A stretch of DNA of 64,000 bases from BJGO01 sp964640655 (GCA_964640655.1 CAZXFT010000014.1:1-64000), one strand, 5' to 3'. Positions 18,401-27,357 are shown, counted from the stretch's first letter. The notes: generated by a model from the letters alone, not told the origin. Numbers and translations are program-made.

Positions 18401-19753
18401 CTATACAAAGGCTTGAAGTAATGGAGTGCCAGGCAGCATTCCTGATGGAATTGCTTCTTTGAATCCAAGTATATGTGCTACAGTAGGTACAATGTCAATA
18501 CTTTCGCCAACCGGATTAGTTGTGGAGCCGAGCACCTGATTCTGTTTCACTTTATTTGGAGGCCCCACAATGAGTGAAAATACACGGCGCGAATTGTCGT
18601 CGCTGGTGTGGTCATAGGCACGCAGTCCATTATTGTCGTATATGTTATTCGGGGCACTGTTGCGTCCGTGGTCAGGCATACAAATCATGATTGTGTCATT
18701 AGCCAGTATGGGATGGCTCTGAATTTTATTCCACAACCAACCCACACCATAATCAGCTTTGTGTAGGTTTTCGCAGTAACCGGTGAAGTTGCTGTGACAA
18801 GTATCAGAATTGAAAGTGTTAATGACTAACAATTCGGGAGCCATTTTATCGAGCACCTGCCATGCATAAGCAATGTTGTATAGGTCGCCGTTCAACTGAC
18901 CGGTACTAACCCCAGTTGGTAGCGGAAAGGGAATATTTCCACTTTGTGTAGCTTGTAATGTTTCCTTAATAAAGGTTTCGATTTGATCGCGGTCGTTGAT
19001 ATTATTGATGATGCCGGGCAAGTCAGCAGCTGTCAGGCTAAAGTTGGCGTCAAGATATTTTTTAATGTCGCGGATTTTTTGAACATCGTCGGGTTGAAAG
19101 TCAACACCATTCCCTATGTTGTTGATGCCTACAGTACCAAAAGTACTCGCAGGCCTAAAGTAGTTGGCACCATATTGTGCGCCGTATAAACCATGTCGGC
19201 TGAAGTTGAGAGATGGATAAGGTCCTAAACCTTCGCTAAGCCACCAGGCATTGATAGCGCTTTTTGCAGGACTATTATGTTTGCGATAGTATTCAAAAAG
19301 AGTAGGGTAATCAGGATTGATGTTAAGATCAATTCCGGTATTGGTATAGTTGCCGGTAATGGCAGCAGTGTGTCCGTTGTAGTGACCTGTTGGTCCGCTG
19401 TTATAACGCATCTCCCTGAATAAGGTGCCTTGCGATGCCAGTGATTGCGACAGCAATGGTTGCCAGCGTGTATAGAGTTGGGCACTGGTGGCAGGTGGCG
19501 CACCACTAAGCATATTTTCCATCAGATTGCCGGTGTAAGGCAAATTCTGATCAGCCAAGTATGCTTGTTCAATAGACTCTTGATGCCTGATACCTCCGGC
19601 AAAAAGCACAAAAACGACATGGTTAACAATGCGTGTTCCGGTTTGTGCAAAGAGGCGTCCGCTTGGAAGTATATACGGAGCCACAAAAGCTCCTGCTGTT
19701 GCTAGTCCTGCGTTACGTAGAAAGCGTCTTCTGCTGCTTCGGTTCATAGTCAT
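18401..19753 (-). CDS. DUF1501-type, Tat-exported alkaline-phosphatase-like protein
   Basis: A 450-aa protein whose N-terminus (SSRRRFLRNAGLATAGAF, then PYILPSGRLFAQ) is a twin-arginine signal, so it is exported folded. The body resembles the sulfatase/phosphatase-fold DUF1501 family, with DTIMICMPDHGRNSAPN, the YDHTSDDNSRRVFSLIVG block, and ESIDIVPTVAHILGF near the C-terminus. Catalysis is not proven for this family. The start could be the ATG at 19753 or the one at 19747. It is flanked at 2-3 nt by lipoprotein genes of the same operon. Confidence 0.78.
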   Translation of the reverse strand: MTMNRSSRRRFLRNAGLATAGAFVAPYILPSGRLFAQTGTRIVNHVVFVLFAGGIRHQESIEQAYLADQNLPYTGNLMENMLSGAPPATSAQLYTRWQPLLSQSLASQGTLFREMRYNSGPTGHYNGHTAAITGNYTNTGIDLNINPDYPTLFEYYRKHNSPAKSAINAWWLSEGLGPYPSLNFSRHGLYGAQYGANYFRPASTFGTVGINNIGNGVDFQPDDVQKIRDIKKYLDANFSLTAADLPGIINNINDRDQIETFIKETLQATQSGNIPFPLPTGVSTGQLNGDLYNIAYAWQVLDKMAPELLVINTFNSDTCHSNFTGYCENLHKADYGVGWLWNKIQSHPILANDTIMICMPDHGRNSAPNNIYDNNGLRAYDHTSDDNSRRVFSLIVGPPNKVKQNQVLGSTTNPVGESIDIVPTVAHILGFKEAIPSGMLPGTPLLQAFV

Positions 19754-19755
19754 AG

Positions 19756-20271
19756 TTAATAGAAGTTGTATTCGTTACTTAATGCAAATGCTGCGTACAC
19801 CATTTCGGGTGTTACGGCAAGGTCGTCGGTTATCATTTTCTGTAATTGATAGGCTTCGTAAGGTGTTGGGTTACGTAAATAAAATTTCAGATAGGAGTCA
19901 CTAACAAATTGTGGTATGTCGTCGCGCATTTGTTGGTTGGTCGGAATTTGAATTCCGGTAAGTGTTAGAAATCGGTTCAAGGTAAGTGAGTTGGCAATTT
20001 CTTTGTCGCCTATACTCAGGAATACTTCGCTAAGTTCGTTCAGCTTTTGTGCAGATATATTTTGATTGAAAAGGTTTGCATACAAAATGGAAATGTATTG
20101 CAATGAAGTCTTCTGCTTGGTCTTTTGACCATTGTTCAGATAAAGTGTAACAGGATTTACCTCGTATATCACATTATCGTAAACTCTTTTTTCAAAAACA
20201 TCGCGTTTGCAAGCAGTAATAAGGATTGTACTGCACAGCACAGAACAAAGTAGAAATTTAAAAACCTGCAT
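19756..20271 (-). CDS. Lipoprotein with two DUF1549/DUF1800-like helical modules
   Basis: A 171-aa predicted lipoprotein from the ATG at 20271, giving MQVFKFLLCSVLCSTILITAC; a TTG two codons earlier is less likely. The mature part has two short helical modules, ILYANLFNQNISAQKLNELS and FVSDSYLKFYLRNPTPYEA, which echo the modules of the preceding gene. The C-terminus ALSNEYNFY is also like the end of DUF1549/DUF1800-type domains. The start overlaps the end of the preceding gene by 14 bp. Function is unknown; an exported structural or binding role is inferred. Confidence 0.7.
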   Translation of the reverse strand: MQVFKFLLCSVLCSTILITACKRDVFEKRVYDNVIYEVNPVTLYLNNGQKTKQKTSLQYISILYANLFNQNISAQKLNELSEVFLSIGDKEIANSLTLNRFLTLTGIQIPTNQQMRDDIPQFVSDSYLKFYLRNPTPYEAYQLQKMITDDLAVTPEMVYAAFALSNEYNFY

Positions 20272-21166
20272 ATTCAAAACTGATTAAGATTTGTTTTTGT
20301 AATGATTTGTAATCACCGGAGGGTTTAATTAGGTTAATTCCGGCATAAATTTCCTGTGAGGTAGCATTGCGCAGAAGAAACTGTTGGTAATATTTTCGGG
20401 TAAGGCCTTCATAAAATGCTTCGGTGGTAGTAACAATGTTCATATAATCTCCTTTGTTGCTTCCACTTTCAAGAAATAAAGTAGATGATTGATTATCCAC
20501 CATCTTGATTCCTGCTTCTAACTCAGCAGTATTTGGTGCACGACGGAACAAGTCATCGAAGGAACCCTTTACAAAATTTTCGGTTCCCATATTTACCTGA
20601 TCATAAAAGTAGTTATTCAGAAAGCGAAAGTAAAATTCGTTGATAGTGATGCTGCTATTTTTCAAATCACTTGCAGCATTCAAAACCTTGAACATTTTAT
20701 CATTTTCATTCCCATAATAAATGGCACTGTAGGGATTACCATTGAGCGAATCGAAATAAGCTAGATAGTTGAAGAAATCAATCTGATCCTGAATTGCACT
20801 TGTACCGGTGCCATTGATGTAATCATCGGAAGTAGTTTCAAATAATCTGCGATAGAATAATGAATCCTGCATTAGTTGTTCTACAATAACAGTTCGTGCT
20901 ACAGTCGACAGATTGCTTTGTATCAGGTTGTTTATATGTGTGTTTAATTCAGAAGATGTTGCCTGCCTGCCTAATAAGTCAACATAAAGCTTATTAACGT
21001 ACAGTTTAATATCAAGAGTAGGAACTCCGGTATAGTTTGGAATGGTGTTGCCGCCTATAATGGTATCGCCGTGAACCTCACGGGTAATGGGATCTTTTTT
21101 ACATGAGAACTGAATCCACGATAATCCGAGTAAAAGAACAAAAAGGTGGGGCAGGGTAAATTTCAT
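20258..21166 (-). CDS. Lipoprotein with three DUF1549-like helical modules, first gene of the DUF1501 operon
   Basis: A 302-aa predicted lipoprotein (signal region FVLLLGLSWIQFSC). Three copies of an 'L-Y/F-x-x-L-L-x-R-x-A/P-T-x-x-E-L' module can be read: KLYVDLLGRQATSSEL near 56, FDDLFRRAPNTAEL near 205, and YYQQFLLRNATSQEI near 265. This recalls the repeats in DUF1549/DUF1800 proteins that pair with DUF1501 proteins in other phyla. It is the promoter-proximal gene of five on the minus strand, all with tiny gaps or overlaps. Function is unknown. Confidence 0.72.
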   Translation of the reverse strand: MKFTLPHLFVLLLGLSWIQFSCKKDPITREVHGDTIIGGNTIPNYTGVPTLDIKLYVNKLYVDLLGRQATSSELNTHINNLIQSNLSTVARTVIVEQLMQDSLFYRRLFETTSDDYINGTGTSAIQDQIDFFNYLAYFDSLNGNPYSAIYYGNENDKMFKVLNAASDLKNSSITINEFYFRFLNNYFYDQVNMGTENFVKGSFDDLFRRAPNTAELEAGIKMVDNQSSTLFLESGSNKGDYMNIVTTTEAFYEGLTRKYYQQFLLRNATSQEIYAGINLIKPSGDYKSLQKQILISFEYAGF

Positions 21167-21307
21167 CAGGTAGTAATGATATGTGCTAAACGAAAGATAA
21201 GCAATAATTGTATCAAAAACACTTTATAGTAAATGAGTAGTTATAAACATGCTATTTATCTATAGAGCTAATCTGGGTGCAGCTCCTTATAACGCTATTA
21301 ATCATTA

Positions 21308-21327
21308 AATACTTTCATTAAAGTATT
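21308..21327. promoter_or_regulatory. 8-bp inverted repeat between divergent units
   Basis: AATACTTT (21308-21315) and AAAGTATT (21320-21327) form a perfect inverted repeat with a 4-nt spacer, in the 209-bp gap between the DUF1501 operon (-) and the threonine dehydrogenase gene (+). It could be an operator for either side, but there is no direct proof. Confidence 0.3.
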
Positions 21328-21375
21328 ATTATTTCATCTTCTGTTAGCTTATATTTCAACCGTTAAACCTGACAA

Positions 21376-22335
21376 ATGCGTAACACCGATACAATTTTAG
21401 TGATTGGAGCCTGCGGACAAATAGGTTCTGAATTGACACTTGCTCTTCGCAAGAATTACAATGTTATAGCCACCGATTTAAAAGATCCATCATATGACAT
21501 ATTGAACAGTGGTCCATTTGAACGTCTCGATGTTTTGAATAAGAGCGGTATCCATGAAATAGTTAAGAAGCATAATGTTAAGCAGATTTATCATTTAGCT
21601 GCAATTCTTTCTGCCACAGGAGAAAAGAACCCGGAAATGGCTTGGCGCATCAATATGAAAGGCCTTTTAAATGTGCTGAATGTGTGTGTCGAAGAAAATA
21701 TTTCCAAATTATTCTGGCCATCAACCATAGCTGTTTTTGGTCCTACAACACCTCGAGTGAACACACCGCAGTTCACGGTAATGGAGCCTAATACTGTCTA
21801 TGGCATCAGCAAGCAGGCCGGTGAGCGTTGGTGTGATTATTATTTCCAAAAGAAAAATTTGGATGTCCGCAGTATGCGTTATCCGGGTCTGATTAGTTAT
21901 AAAACACCGGGCGGCGGTGGCACTACCGATTATGCCATAGACATTTACTTCGATGCAAAAAAACAGCAGCATTATACCTGCTTTCTAGCTGCCGATACAC
22001 GGTTACCCATGATGTATATGCCTGATGCTATCAGAGGTACTATTGAACTCATGGAAGCAGAACAGCAGAAGATTAAAGTTCGCTCTGGTTACAATTTATC
22101 GGCTATGTCTTTCACACCGGATGAAGTCTATCATTCCATAGTCAAGCATATCCCTGAATTTAAAATTGACTATGCGCCGGACTTCCGTCAACAGATAGCT
22201 GCTAACTGGCCTGAAAGTATTGATGATTCTTGTGCCCGCAAAGACTGGGGTTGGAGGCATGAATTTGATTTGGAAGCAATGACTAAAGATATGCTCACAA
22301 ATATTCCTGTGAACGACGAATCGGTTCATGTTTAA
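21376..22335 (+). CDS. L-threonine 3-dehydrogenase, SDR type
   Basis: A 319-aa extended SDR enzyme. GACGQIGSELTLAL at about 11-24 is the NAD-binding glycine motif. YGISKQAGE (about 139-147) carries the catalytic Tyr and Lys. RYPGLISYKTPGGGGTTDYA (about 165-184) is characteristic of the epimerase-like threonine dehydrogenases of Flavobacteria and related groups, which convert L-threonine to 2-amino-3-ketobutyrate. The partner lyase Kbl is not next to it. The stop interlocks with the rlmB stop on the other strand. Confidence 0.88.
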   Translation: MRNTDTILVIGACGQIGSELTLALRKNYNVIATDLKDPSYDILNSGPFERLDVLNKSGIHEIVKKHNVKQIYHLAAILSATGEKNPEMAWRINMKGLLNVLNVCVEENISKLFWPSTIAVFGPTTPRVNTPQFTVMEPNTVYGISKQAGERWCDYYFQKKNLDVRSMRYPGLISYKTPGGGGTTDYAIDIYFDAKKQQHYTCFLAADTRLPMMYMPDAIRGTIELMEAEQQKIKVRSGYNLSAMSFTPDEVYHSIVKHIPEFKIDYAPDFRQQIAANWPESIDDSCARKDWGWRHEFDLEAMTKDMLTNIPVNDESVHV

Positions 22336-23078
22336 TGCATACGCTGCTTCATAACTTCATAAAGCATAATTCCTGCAGCAACTGATACATTCAATGATTC
22401 TGCATTTGCTGTCATTGGAATTTTAACTACAGCATCACATTCTTTCAGAACTACATCACTCACACCACTGCCTTCATCTCCCATCAATAGAGCAAGTGGT
22501 AAATTGAGTTCCTCATCGTGAAGATTAATCTTAGTATTCATATCGGCACCTAATACACGAATGCCGTTAAGTTTAAGTTGTTCAATACATTTCATTACAC
22601 TTTTTTCACGACACACGGATAGCTTCAGTAAAGTTCCTGCAGATGCTTTCACTGCCTCTTCATTAATCATAGCACCTGACTTCACCGGCATCACCATACC
22701 ATGTGCCCCCATACAATATGCACTGCGGGCAATAGCTCCAACGTTGCGAACATCAGTAATTCCATCACAAATGATTATTAATGGGTGTTCACCTTTTAGT
22801 TGTGCTGAGTTGATAATATCGTCGAGTGTTACATAATCTACATGCGAAAGAAAAGCAACCACACCCTGATGATTGCCACGTGTTATTTGATTCAGCCTTT
22901 GATTCGGAGTATAAACACATGGAATATTCTTTTCTCTGCAAGCACTGATGATGCTTCGAACCGGTCCGGTGTTTAATCCCTGTCGAACGAAAACCTTTTC
23001 GATGGCTGTTTCGCTGTCTAGTGCCTCGGTTACGGGATGAATTCCGTGAATGACCTGATCTTTATTGGGTTGATTCAT
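22332..23078 (-). CDS. rlmB: 23S rRNA (guanosine-2'-O)-methyltransferase RlmB
   Basis: A 248-aa SPOUT methyltransferase of the TrmH/RlmB group. The N-terminal substrate-binding domain begins IHGIHPVTEALDS. The SAM-binding knot is marked by LLMGDEGSGVSD at about 200 and IPMTANAESLNVSVAAGIML at about 220-239. RlmB methylates G2251 of 23S rRNA in the peptidyl-transferase centre. It is the last gene of a four-gene operon; its ATG overlaps the preceding C40 peptidase stop by 4 bp. Confidence 0.95.
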   Translation of the reverse strand: MNQPNKDQVIHGIHPVTEALDSETAIEKVFVRQGLNTGPVRSIISACREKNIPCVYTPNQRLNQITRGNHQGVVAFLSHVDYVTLDDIINSAQLKGEHPLIIICDGITDVRNVGAIARSAYCMGAHGMVMPVKSGAMINEEAVKASAGTLLKLSVCREKSVMKCIEQLKLNGIRVLGADMNTKINLHDEELNLPLALLMGDEGSGVSDVVLKECDAVVKIPMTANAESLNVSVAAGIMLYEVMKQRMH

Positions 23079-23692
23079 AAATTATTTTTTGGCCTTCCGG
23101 CACAACTGTAATATCGTTTATAATAGTCTTCCGTAAGATTACTTATGGTTACTCCGGCTTTTGTGCTGGCATGAATAAAGTAGTTGTTAGTTAAATAGAC
23201 ACCAACATGAGAGATTCTTCCACGATGAATTCTGAAGAACAATAAATCACCTTCCATCAACTCATTTCGTTTGATGTTGGAGCAGGTTTGTTGAAGATGT
23301 CCGCTACTGCCTGTTATTTTTAACCCATATACATCCTGATATAACCTTGCTACAAACGACGAGCAATCTATGCCGTGTTTATCGTGTCCACCATATTTGT
23401 ATGGCACACCGTTCCATTCGTCAGCAAAGGCAAGCATCTTTGTTTCGGGAAGTGTCTTTACATCTACCCGCAATATTTTACTGTATTTGTTTTGCAGCAC
23501 CGAAGTTTGGTTGGTCTCAATAAGTAAATTGTTACCACCTCCGTGTGAATTAACTTTAATCCTTTCTTTATTCGAAAGCGGGTCAATACAAATCTCTTCT
23601 CTGGTATGAATTTTTTTTAAAAAATTACAACTGCTCAAACTAATACAAGCAGATAAAACAATCAGCAAAAAATAAAATGGTTTGTTGTCCAT
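23075..23692 (-). CDS. NlpC/P60 (C40) peptidase, probable lipoprotein
   Basis: A 205-aa exported cell-wall peptidase with a signal sequence ending in SLSSC, probably lipidated. The NlpC/P60 domain covers about 90-200. The catalytic Cys lies in HGIDCSSFVARLY, the His in GRISHVGVYLTN, and the third polar residue follows in YFIHASTKAGV. Such enzymes cut D-Glu/mDAP-type bonds of peptidoglycan stem peptides. It sits between nnr and rlmB, with no gap on one side and a 4-bp overlap on the other. Confidence 0.92.
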   Translation of the reverse strand: MDNKPFYFLLIVLSACISLSSCNFLKKIHTREEICIDPLSNKERIKVNSHGGGNNLLIETNQTSVLQNKYSKILRVDVKTLPETKMLAFADEWNGVPYKYGGHDKHGIDCSSFVARLYQDVYGLKITGSSGHLQQTCSNIKRNELMEGDLLFFRIHRGRISHVGVYLTNNYFIHASTKAGVTISNLTEDYYKRYYSCAGRPKNNL

Positions 23693-25195
23693 TTATGCTA
23701 ATAGTTTTTTAAATGATTTTGGTAATGCTTCAATAAGCAATGATGAAGATGAACTGTATGCGGTATAATTTTTACTAACTGATTTTGCACTTAACATCAT
23801 TAGTTGTAATGCTATGATACAGGCAGGCAAAGATTCGTAACCCTGTGCTAAAAATGAAGTAATGATGCCGGTTAACACATCTCCCGAACCGGCTTTGCCC
23901 AATGACGCATCAGGATGCATACAATAAAACATATTCCCATCATGATCGCAGATACAGGAGTGTGTTGCCTTTAAAACGACGGTGCATTGATGCTTTACAC
24001 AAAACTCCTTTAATGTTGTTAATCGTTCCGCATGTGTCACGTGTGACTTTGTTAAGCGGTCAAATTCTTTGAAATGTGGAGTAAGAATACTTTGTTTAGG
24101 TACTGTAAAGTTTTTGTGTATTGCCAAAATATTAATTGCATCAGCATCAATTACTACATGTTTATTGCAAGTATATAAGAACTGCAATACTGCTTGCTGT
24201 GTGAGATCAGAAGTGCCAATGCCACATCCTATTCCATAAGCATCAGCATAGGGTAGCAAAGGAATATGGGTGATAATCTGTTGGTGTAAGTCTGTGTGCA
24301 ACATTACTTCAGGCAATCGTACATTAAATGCAGTTTTTAAACCGGATGGGATTATCGCACTTAACATTCCACAACCACTATGCAAGCAAGATTCGGTGGC
24401 AAGCAAGGCAGCGCCGGCTTTGTCTTCACTACCGGCTATAATTACAGCGTGCCCATTATGCCATTTATTGAAGTAAGATTTCTTTGGATTTAGTAGTTTA
24501 TGTGCATCTATAGTTTCAAGACTATAAATTGAAGTGTTCTGTTCTGAAATTGCTTTTTCAGAAAGGCCAATATCAACGGTTATCAATTCACCAATAAAAG
24601 GGATATTCTCTTCAAACAAGCACATCAACTTAGTTAATTCAAAAGTTATGGTTGCACTTGCTTTAATGGTATGAATACTGTTGGGTAAAAAGCTCTCAGA
24701 TATACCTGATGGTACATCAACACTAACAACTATTTTATTACAATCATTAACGAATGAAATCAGTGAAGAATAGATACCTGAAGGTATTCTGTTTAGCCCA
24801 CTGCCAAAAAGCGCATCAACTATAATATCAGATGTTTGAATAAGGTGTTTAATCTCATAATTCAGTGCAAATAGTTCAACATATGGAATACCCGAGCGCT
24901 TGATCTTATCCAGTTGTAATAAGAAATCACCGCTGTAATTCTCTGAACGCACATAGATGACCTTTACTTGAAAATTCAGTTCGGTCAGTATACGAGCTAT
25001 GGCTAATCCGTCGCCACCATTATTTCCGGGACCACAAATAACCATGATGGAGTTATTCCGGGCAATTAGTGGAGTAAACGAATCAGTAAAACTTTTTGCA
25101 GCACGCTCCATCAATTTTATCGATGGAATATTTTCCAAACGTAGTGTTTCGACATCAATAGCCCTTATGGATTCATTGCTAAAAACTTTCTTCAT
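23693..25195 (-). CDS. nnr: Bifunctional NAD(P)H-hydrate epimerase / ADP-dependent dehydratase
   Basis: A 500-aa metabolite-repair enzyme. The N-terminal YjeF_N epimerase domain (about 1-215) has VICGPGNNGGDGLAIARIL and VDALFGSGLNR; it interconverts R- and S-NAD(P)HX. The C-terminal ribokinase-like dehydratase domain (about 230-495) has HAVIIAGSEDKAGAALLA, the ILTPHFKEFDRL block and GKAGSGDVLTGIITSFLAQG; it restores NAD(P)H using ADP. The fused architecture is the usual bacterial one. The ATG overlaps the stop of the upstream C40 peptidase by 4 bp. Confidence 0.96.
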   Translation of the reverse strand: MKKVFSNESIRAIDVETLRLENIPSIKLMERAAKSFTDSFTPLIARNNSIMVICGPGNNGGDGLAIARILTELNFQVKVIYVRSENYSGDFLLQLDKIKRSGIPYVELFALNYEIKHLIQTSDIIVDALFGSGLNRIPSGIYSSLISFVNDCNKIVVSVDVPSGISESFLPNSIHTIKASATITFELTKLMCLFEENIPFIGELITVDIGLSEKAISEQNTSIYSLETIDAHKLLNPKKSYFNKWHNGHAVIIAGSEDKAGAALLATESCLHSGCGMLSAIIPSGLKTAFNVRLPEVMLHTDLHQQIITHIPLLPYADAYGIGCGIGTSDLTQQAVLQFLYTCNKHVVIDADAINILAIHKNFTVPKQSILTPHFKEFDRLTKSHVTHAERLTTLKEFCVKHQCTVVLKATHSCICDHDGNMFYCMHPDASLGKAGSGDVLTGIITSFLAQGYESLPACIIALQLMMLSAKSVSKNYTAYSSSSSLLIEALPKSFKKLLA

Positions 25196-25968
25196 ACTAT
25201 TCTCCTGATAAGGCGCAGTTTGTGGGAGTAGTTTCCTGCATCTTTATTGAAAATACCGTTATGGTCAATGCTGTCAATCCGTACCTTACCCGAAGCGTGA
25301 ATAATTTTTCTCTCCGGTAAGATGATTCCAACGTGAATAATTCTCTTTTGCTCATTATCGAAAAAAGCCAAATCGCCGGTTTGTGCCTGATTGATAAATT
25401 CTACTATGCGTCCTTGTTCTGCTTGTTGATAAGCATCTCTGTATAGTTTAATGTTGAAGAATCGAAACACCATTTGGGTAAATCCAGAACAATCTATTCC
25501 AAACGGGGAACGACCACCCCAGAGATAGGGAGCATTCAAGTAATTTTTGGCTGTGTTGATTATTTTTTCAGGTGTTGGTTTGCAGTTGGTGGTATTAATA
25601 ACCTCAGCATTGGAGCTGAATATATTTTGCCCCAGTTGAAACGAGTTGTTTTGATAAAATGGCATTACAGCACCTAGCGTTATCGCATAGCTCTCATCTC
25701 CCAATTTAGCTTTACAACTTAATTCAGAACAAAGATTCTCTGAACTCCTTAGTGCCAGTTCGTATTCTTCTGGGTTTAATAAAAGTAACTGCTTGTCCGA
25801 AATCCAACCCTCATAACCATCGTATGCATTTTTAACCTGTAACCATTTTGGGCTTTGAGATAGAATTTGAACACATTCTCCAAAGAGGAGTTGGCTGACC
25901 ATTTCACTTTTATCCGAAGCTTCAGCACGCATTGGAGCAAGAGCAATTTGAATGATTCCGAAACGCAA
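25192..25968 (-). CDS. C40 peptidase with N-terminal SH3 domains
   Basis: A 258-aa protein with bacterial SH3-like segments at about 1-110 and an NlpC/P60 domain at about 130-255. The catalytic Cys is in FGIDCSGFTQMVF, with the His in RIIHVGIILPERK and then IIHASGKVRID. It has no signal peptide, as in the Bacteroidota 'MxYGIxxLSxxPxRAExSDKSEMVxQ' family, so the start is a TTG at 25968 (an in-frame stop lies just upstream and the next Met is 12 codons in). It may trim imported muropeptides. It is the first gene of the C40-nnr-C40-rlmB operon. Confidence 0.88.
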   Translation of the reverse strand: MRFGIIQIALAPMRAEASDKSEMVSQLLFGECVQILSQSPKWLQVKNAYDGYEGWISDKQLLLLNPEEYELALRSSENLCSELSCKAKLGDESYAITLGAVMPFYQNNSFQLGQNIFSSNAEVINTTNCKPTPEKIINTAKNYLNAPYLWGGRSPFGIDCSGFTQMVFRFFNIKLYRDAYQQAEQGRIVEFINQAQTGDLAFFDNEQKRIIHVGIILPERKIIHASGKVRIDSIDHNGIFNKDAGNYSHKLRLIRRIV

Positions 25969-26297
25969 AAAAAATTAATGTTTCTGCTAAAATAGCCGTT
26001 CTATAGCAATTCAATTTTGGTCAAAATATCATCAAAATGTAAATAAAGCTTGTCCCAGCATTAGGAAACCTGATTTCAACAGTCTATCTTGCTTCCGAAA
26101 ACCGAACAGAGTTCCTAATGTCAACTTCAATTGTTACTGTACCCTTGGTACGGCGTTGTAATTACTTGCTCATTTCAGCAAGCAATACAAACCCTTATCA
26201 ACCGTTATTTCTTCGCCTAAATCCACTCCTCGCTTAGATTTGATTTTTCATAGAAAGCTAACACTTGGATAATGATATTATTACTTTATTTGCAAAA
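25969..26297. other. Gene-free intergenic region with inverted repeats
   Basis: This 329-bp divergent intergenic region contains no supported gene. It has a 9-bp inverted repeat (CATTAGGAA at 26059-26067 and TTCCTAATG at 26112-26120), GTACC-CTT-GGTAC at 26139-26151, and CTTGCT-CATTTC-AGCAAG at 26165-26182. These may be regulatory or the leader of the PorP gene. Confidence 0.45.
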
Positions 26298-27305
26298 ATG
26301 AGATTATTTTGGGTGTTTTGGGTCTTATTGCTATGCAGTTCCGTTACTGCACAAGATATCCATTTTTCCCAATTCAATGTTAATCCCATCTTACAAAATC
26401 CTGCGAATACGGGGTACTTCAATTGTGACTATCGATTCACAGGAATCTATAAAGAGCAGTGGCGTAGTGTAACGGTTCCGTATCAAACTTTTGCTTCGAG
26501 TTTTGATATGCGTTTTATCCAGTCTAAAAAGTCAAAGGATATAGGTGGTTTAGGCTTAAATTTCTTTAACGACAAAGCCGGTGATGCTAATTTTTCACAC
26601 ACGAACATAGGCATAGCTGGTGCTTATCATAAGAACTTTGATCGCTTTGGCATGAATTATTTCGGTGCCGGTATGTTACTATCCTATGGTAACGGGAATA
26701 TTGACTATACAAAACTGCGATTCGGTAATCAGGCTCCACCATGCCCTACTTGTCCGTTGCTGCCGTCAACTCAAGCGATACCTGTAGGTTTTGGTTATGT
26801 TGATGCTTCAGCCGGTGTGGTATATAATTACATACCGCAAACACGAGATAATCACATACAACTAGGTGCCGCAATCTTCCATCTGAATCAACCTAAAAAA
26901 TCATTCTATAACAATCCCGACGCGCGTATACCTCGCAAATACGTGTTTCACGGCAGTGCACAGATTAGAGTCAATTCAAGAATAGATCTGTTTCCAAAGG
27001 TTAATGTCTCTTTTCAGGGAACGAATAGAGAATATATGTTTGGAACCTTTACCCGTATTGATTTAGATAAATATAGAAACAGTAAATACGGAGTATATAT
27101 CGGCACATGGGTTAGGGTGCAGGACGCATTTATACTTGTTTACAGATTGGATGCTGACAAATTAAGCTTCGCTTTTAGTTACGATATAAATACTTCTTCA
27201 CTAAAACCGGCCAGTGCATCTCGAGGTGGACCTGAACTTTCATTAATTTATATAGGATGCATACCTAACAGGAACAGTAAAACTGTTTTTTGTCCAAGGT
27301 TTTGA
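26298..27305 (+). CDS. PorP/SprF family T9SS membrane protein
   Basis: A 335-aa outer-membrane barrel protein from the ATG at 26298 (MRLFWVFWVLLLCSSVTAQ signal peptide). The mature start DIHFSQFNVNPILQNPANTG is the family hallmark, followed by YKEQWRSVTVPYQTFASSFD and many aromatic-ended strands. PorP/SprF proteins help attach or export T9SS cargo; SprF is needed for export of the adhesin SprB in Flavobacterium. Here it lies just upstream of a giant type B cargo protein, the expected partner. An ATG at 26265-26267 would place a non-signal extension in front and is not preferred. Confidence 0.93.
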   Translation: MRLFWVFWVLLLCSSVTAQDIHFSQFNVNPILQNPANTGYFNCDYRFTGIYKEQWRSVTVPYQTFASSFDMRFIQSKKSKDIGGLGLNFFNDKAGDANFSHTNIGIAGAYHKNFDRFGMNYFGAGMLLSYGNGNIDYTKLRFGNQAPPCPTCPLLPSTQAIPVGFGYVDASAGVVYNYIPQTRDNHIQLGAAIFHLNQPKKSFYNNPDARIPRKYVFHGSAQIRVNSRIDLFPKVNVSFQGTNREYMFGTFTRIDLDKYRNSKYGVYIGTWVRVQDAFILVYRLDADKLSFAFSYDINTSSLKPASASRGGPELSLIYIGCIPNRNSKTVFCPRF

Positions 27306-27326
27306 TAAAGATTTATGGGCTTTTTC

Positions 27327-27357
27327 TTGAAATAGCTGTTTAAAACATTTACATTTA
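27327..27357 (+). promoter_or_regulatory. Candidate promoter for the giant adhesin
   Basis: TTG (27327-27329), 20 nt, then TACATTTA (27350-27357) is close to the Bacteroidota TTG-N19-TAnnTTTG pattern. It lies between the porP stop and the adhesin ATG at 27413. Confidence 0.4.

Noticed and set aside
17004..21166. SusC/SusD-type polysaccharide utilisation locus
   Set aside because: The lipoproteins have no TonB-dependent receptor beside them and lack SusD features; their repeats resemble DUF1549/DUF1800 modules instead.
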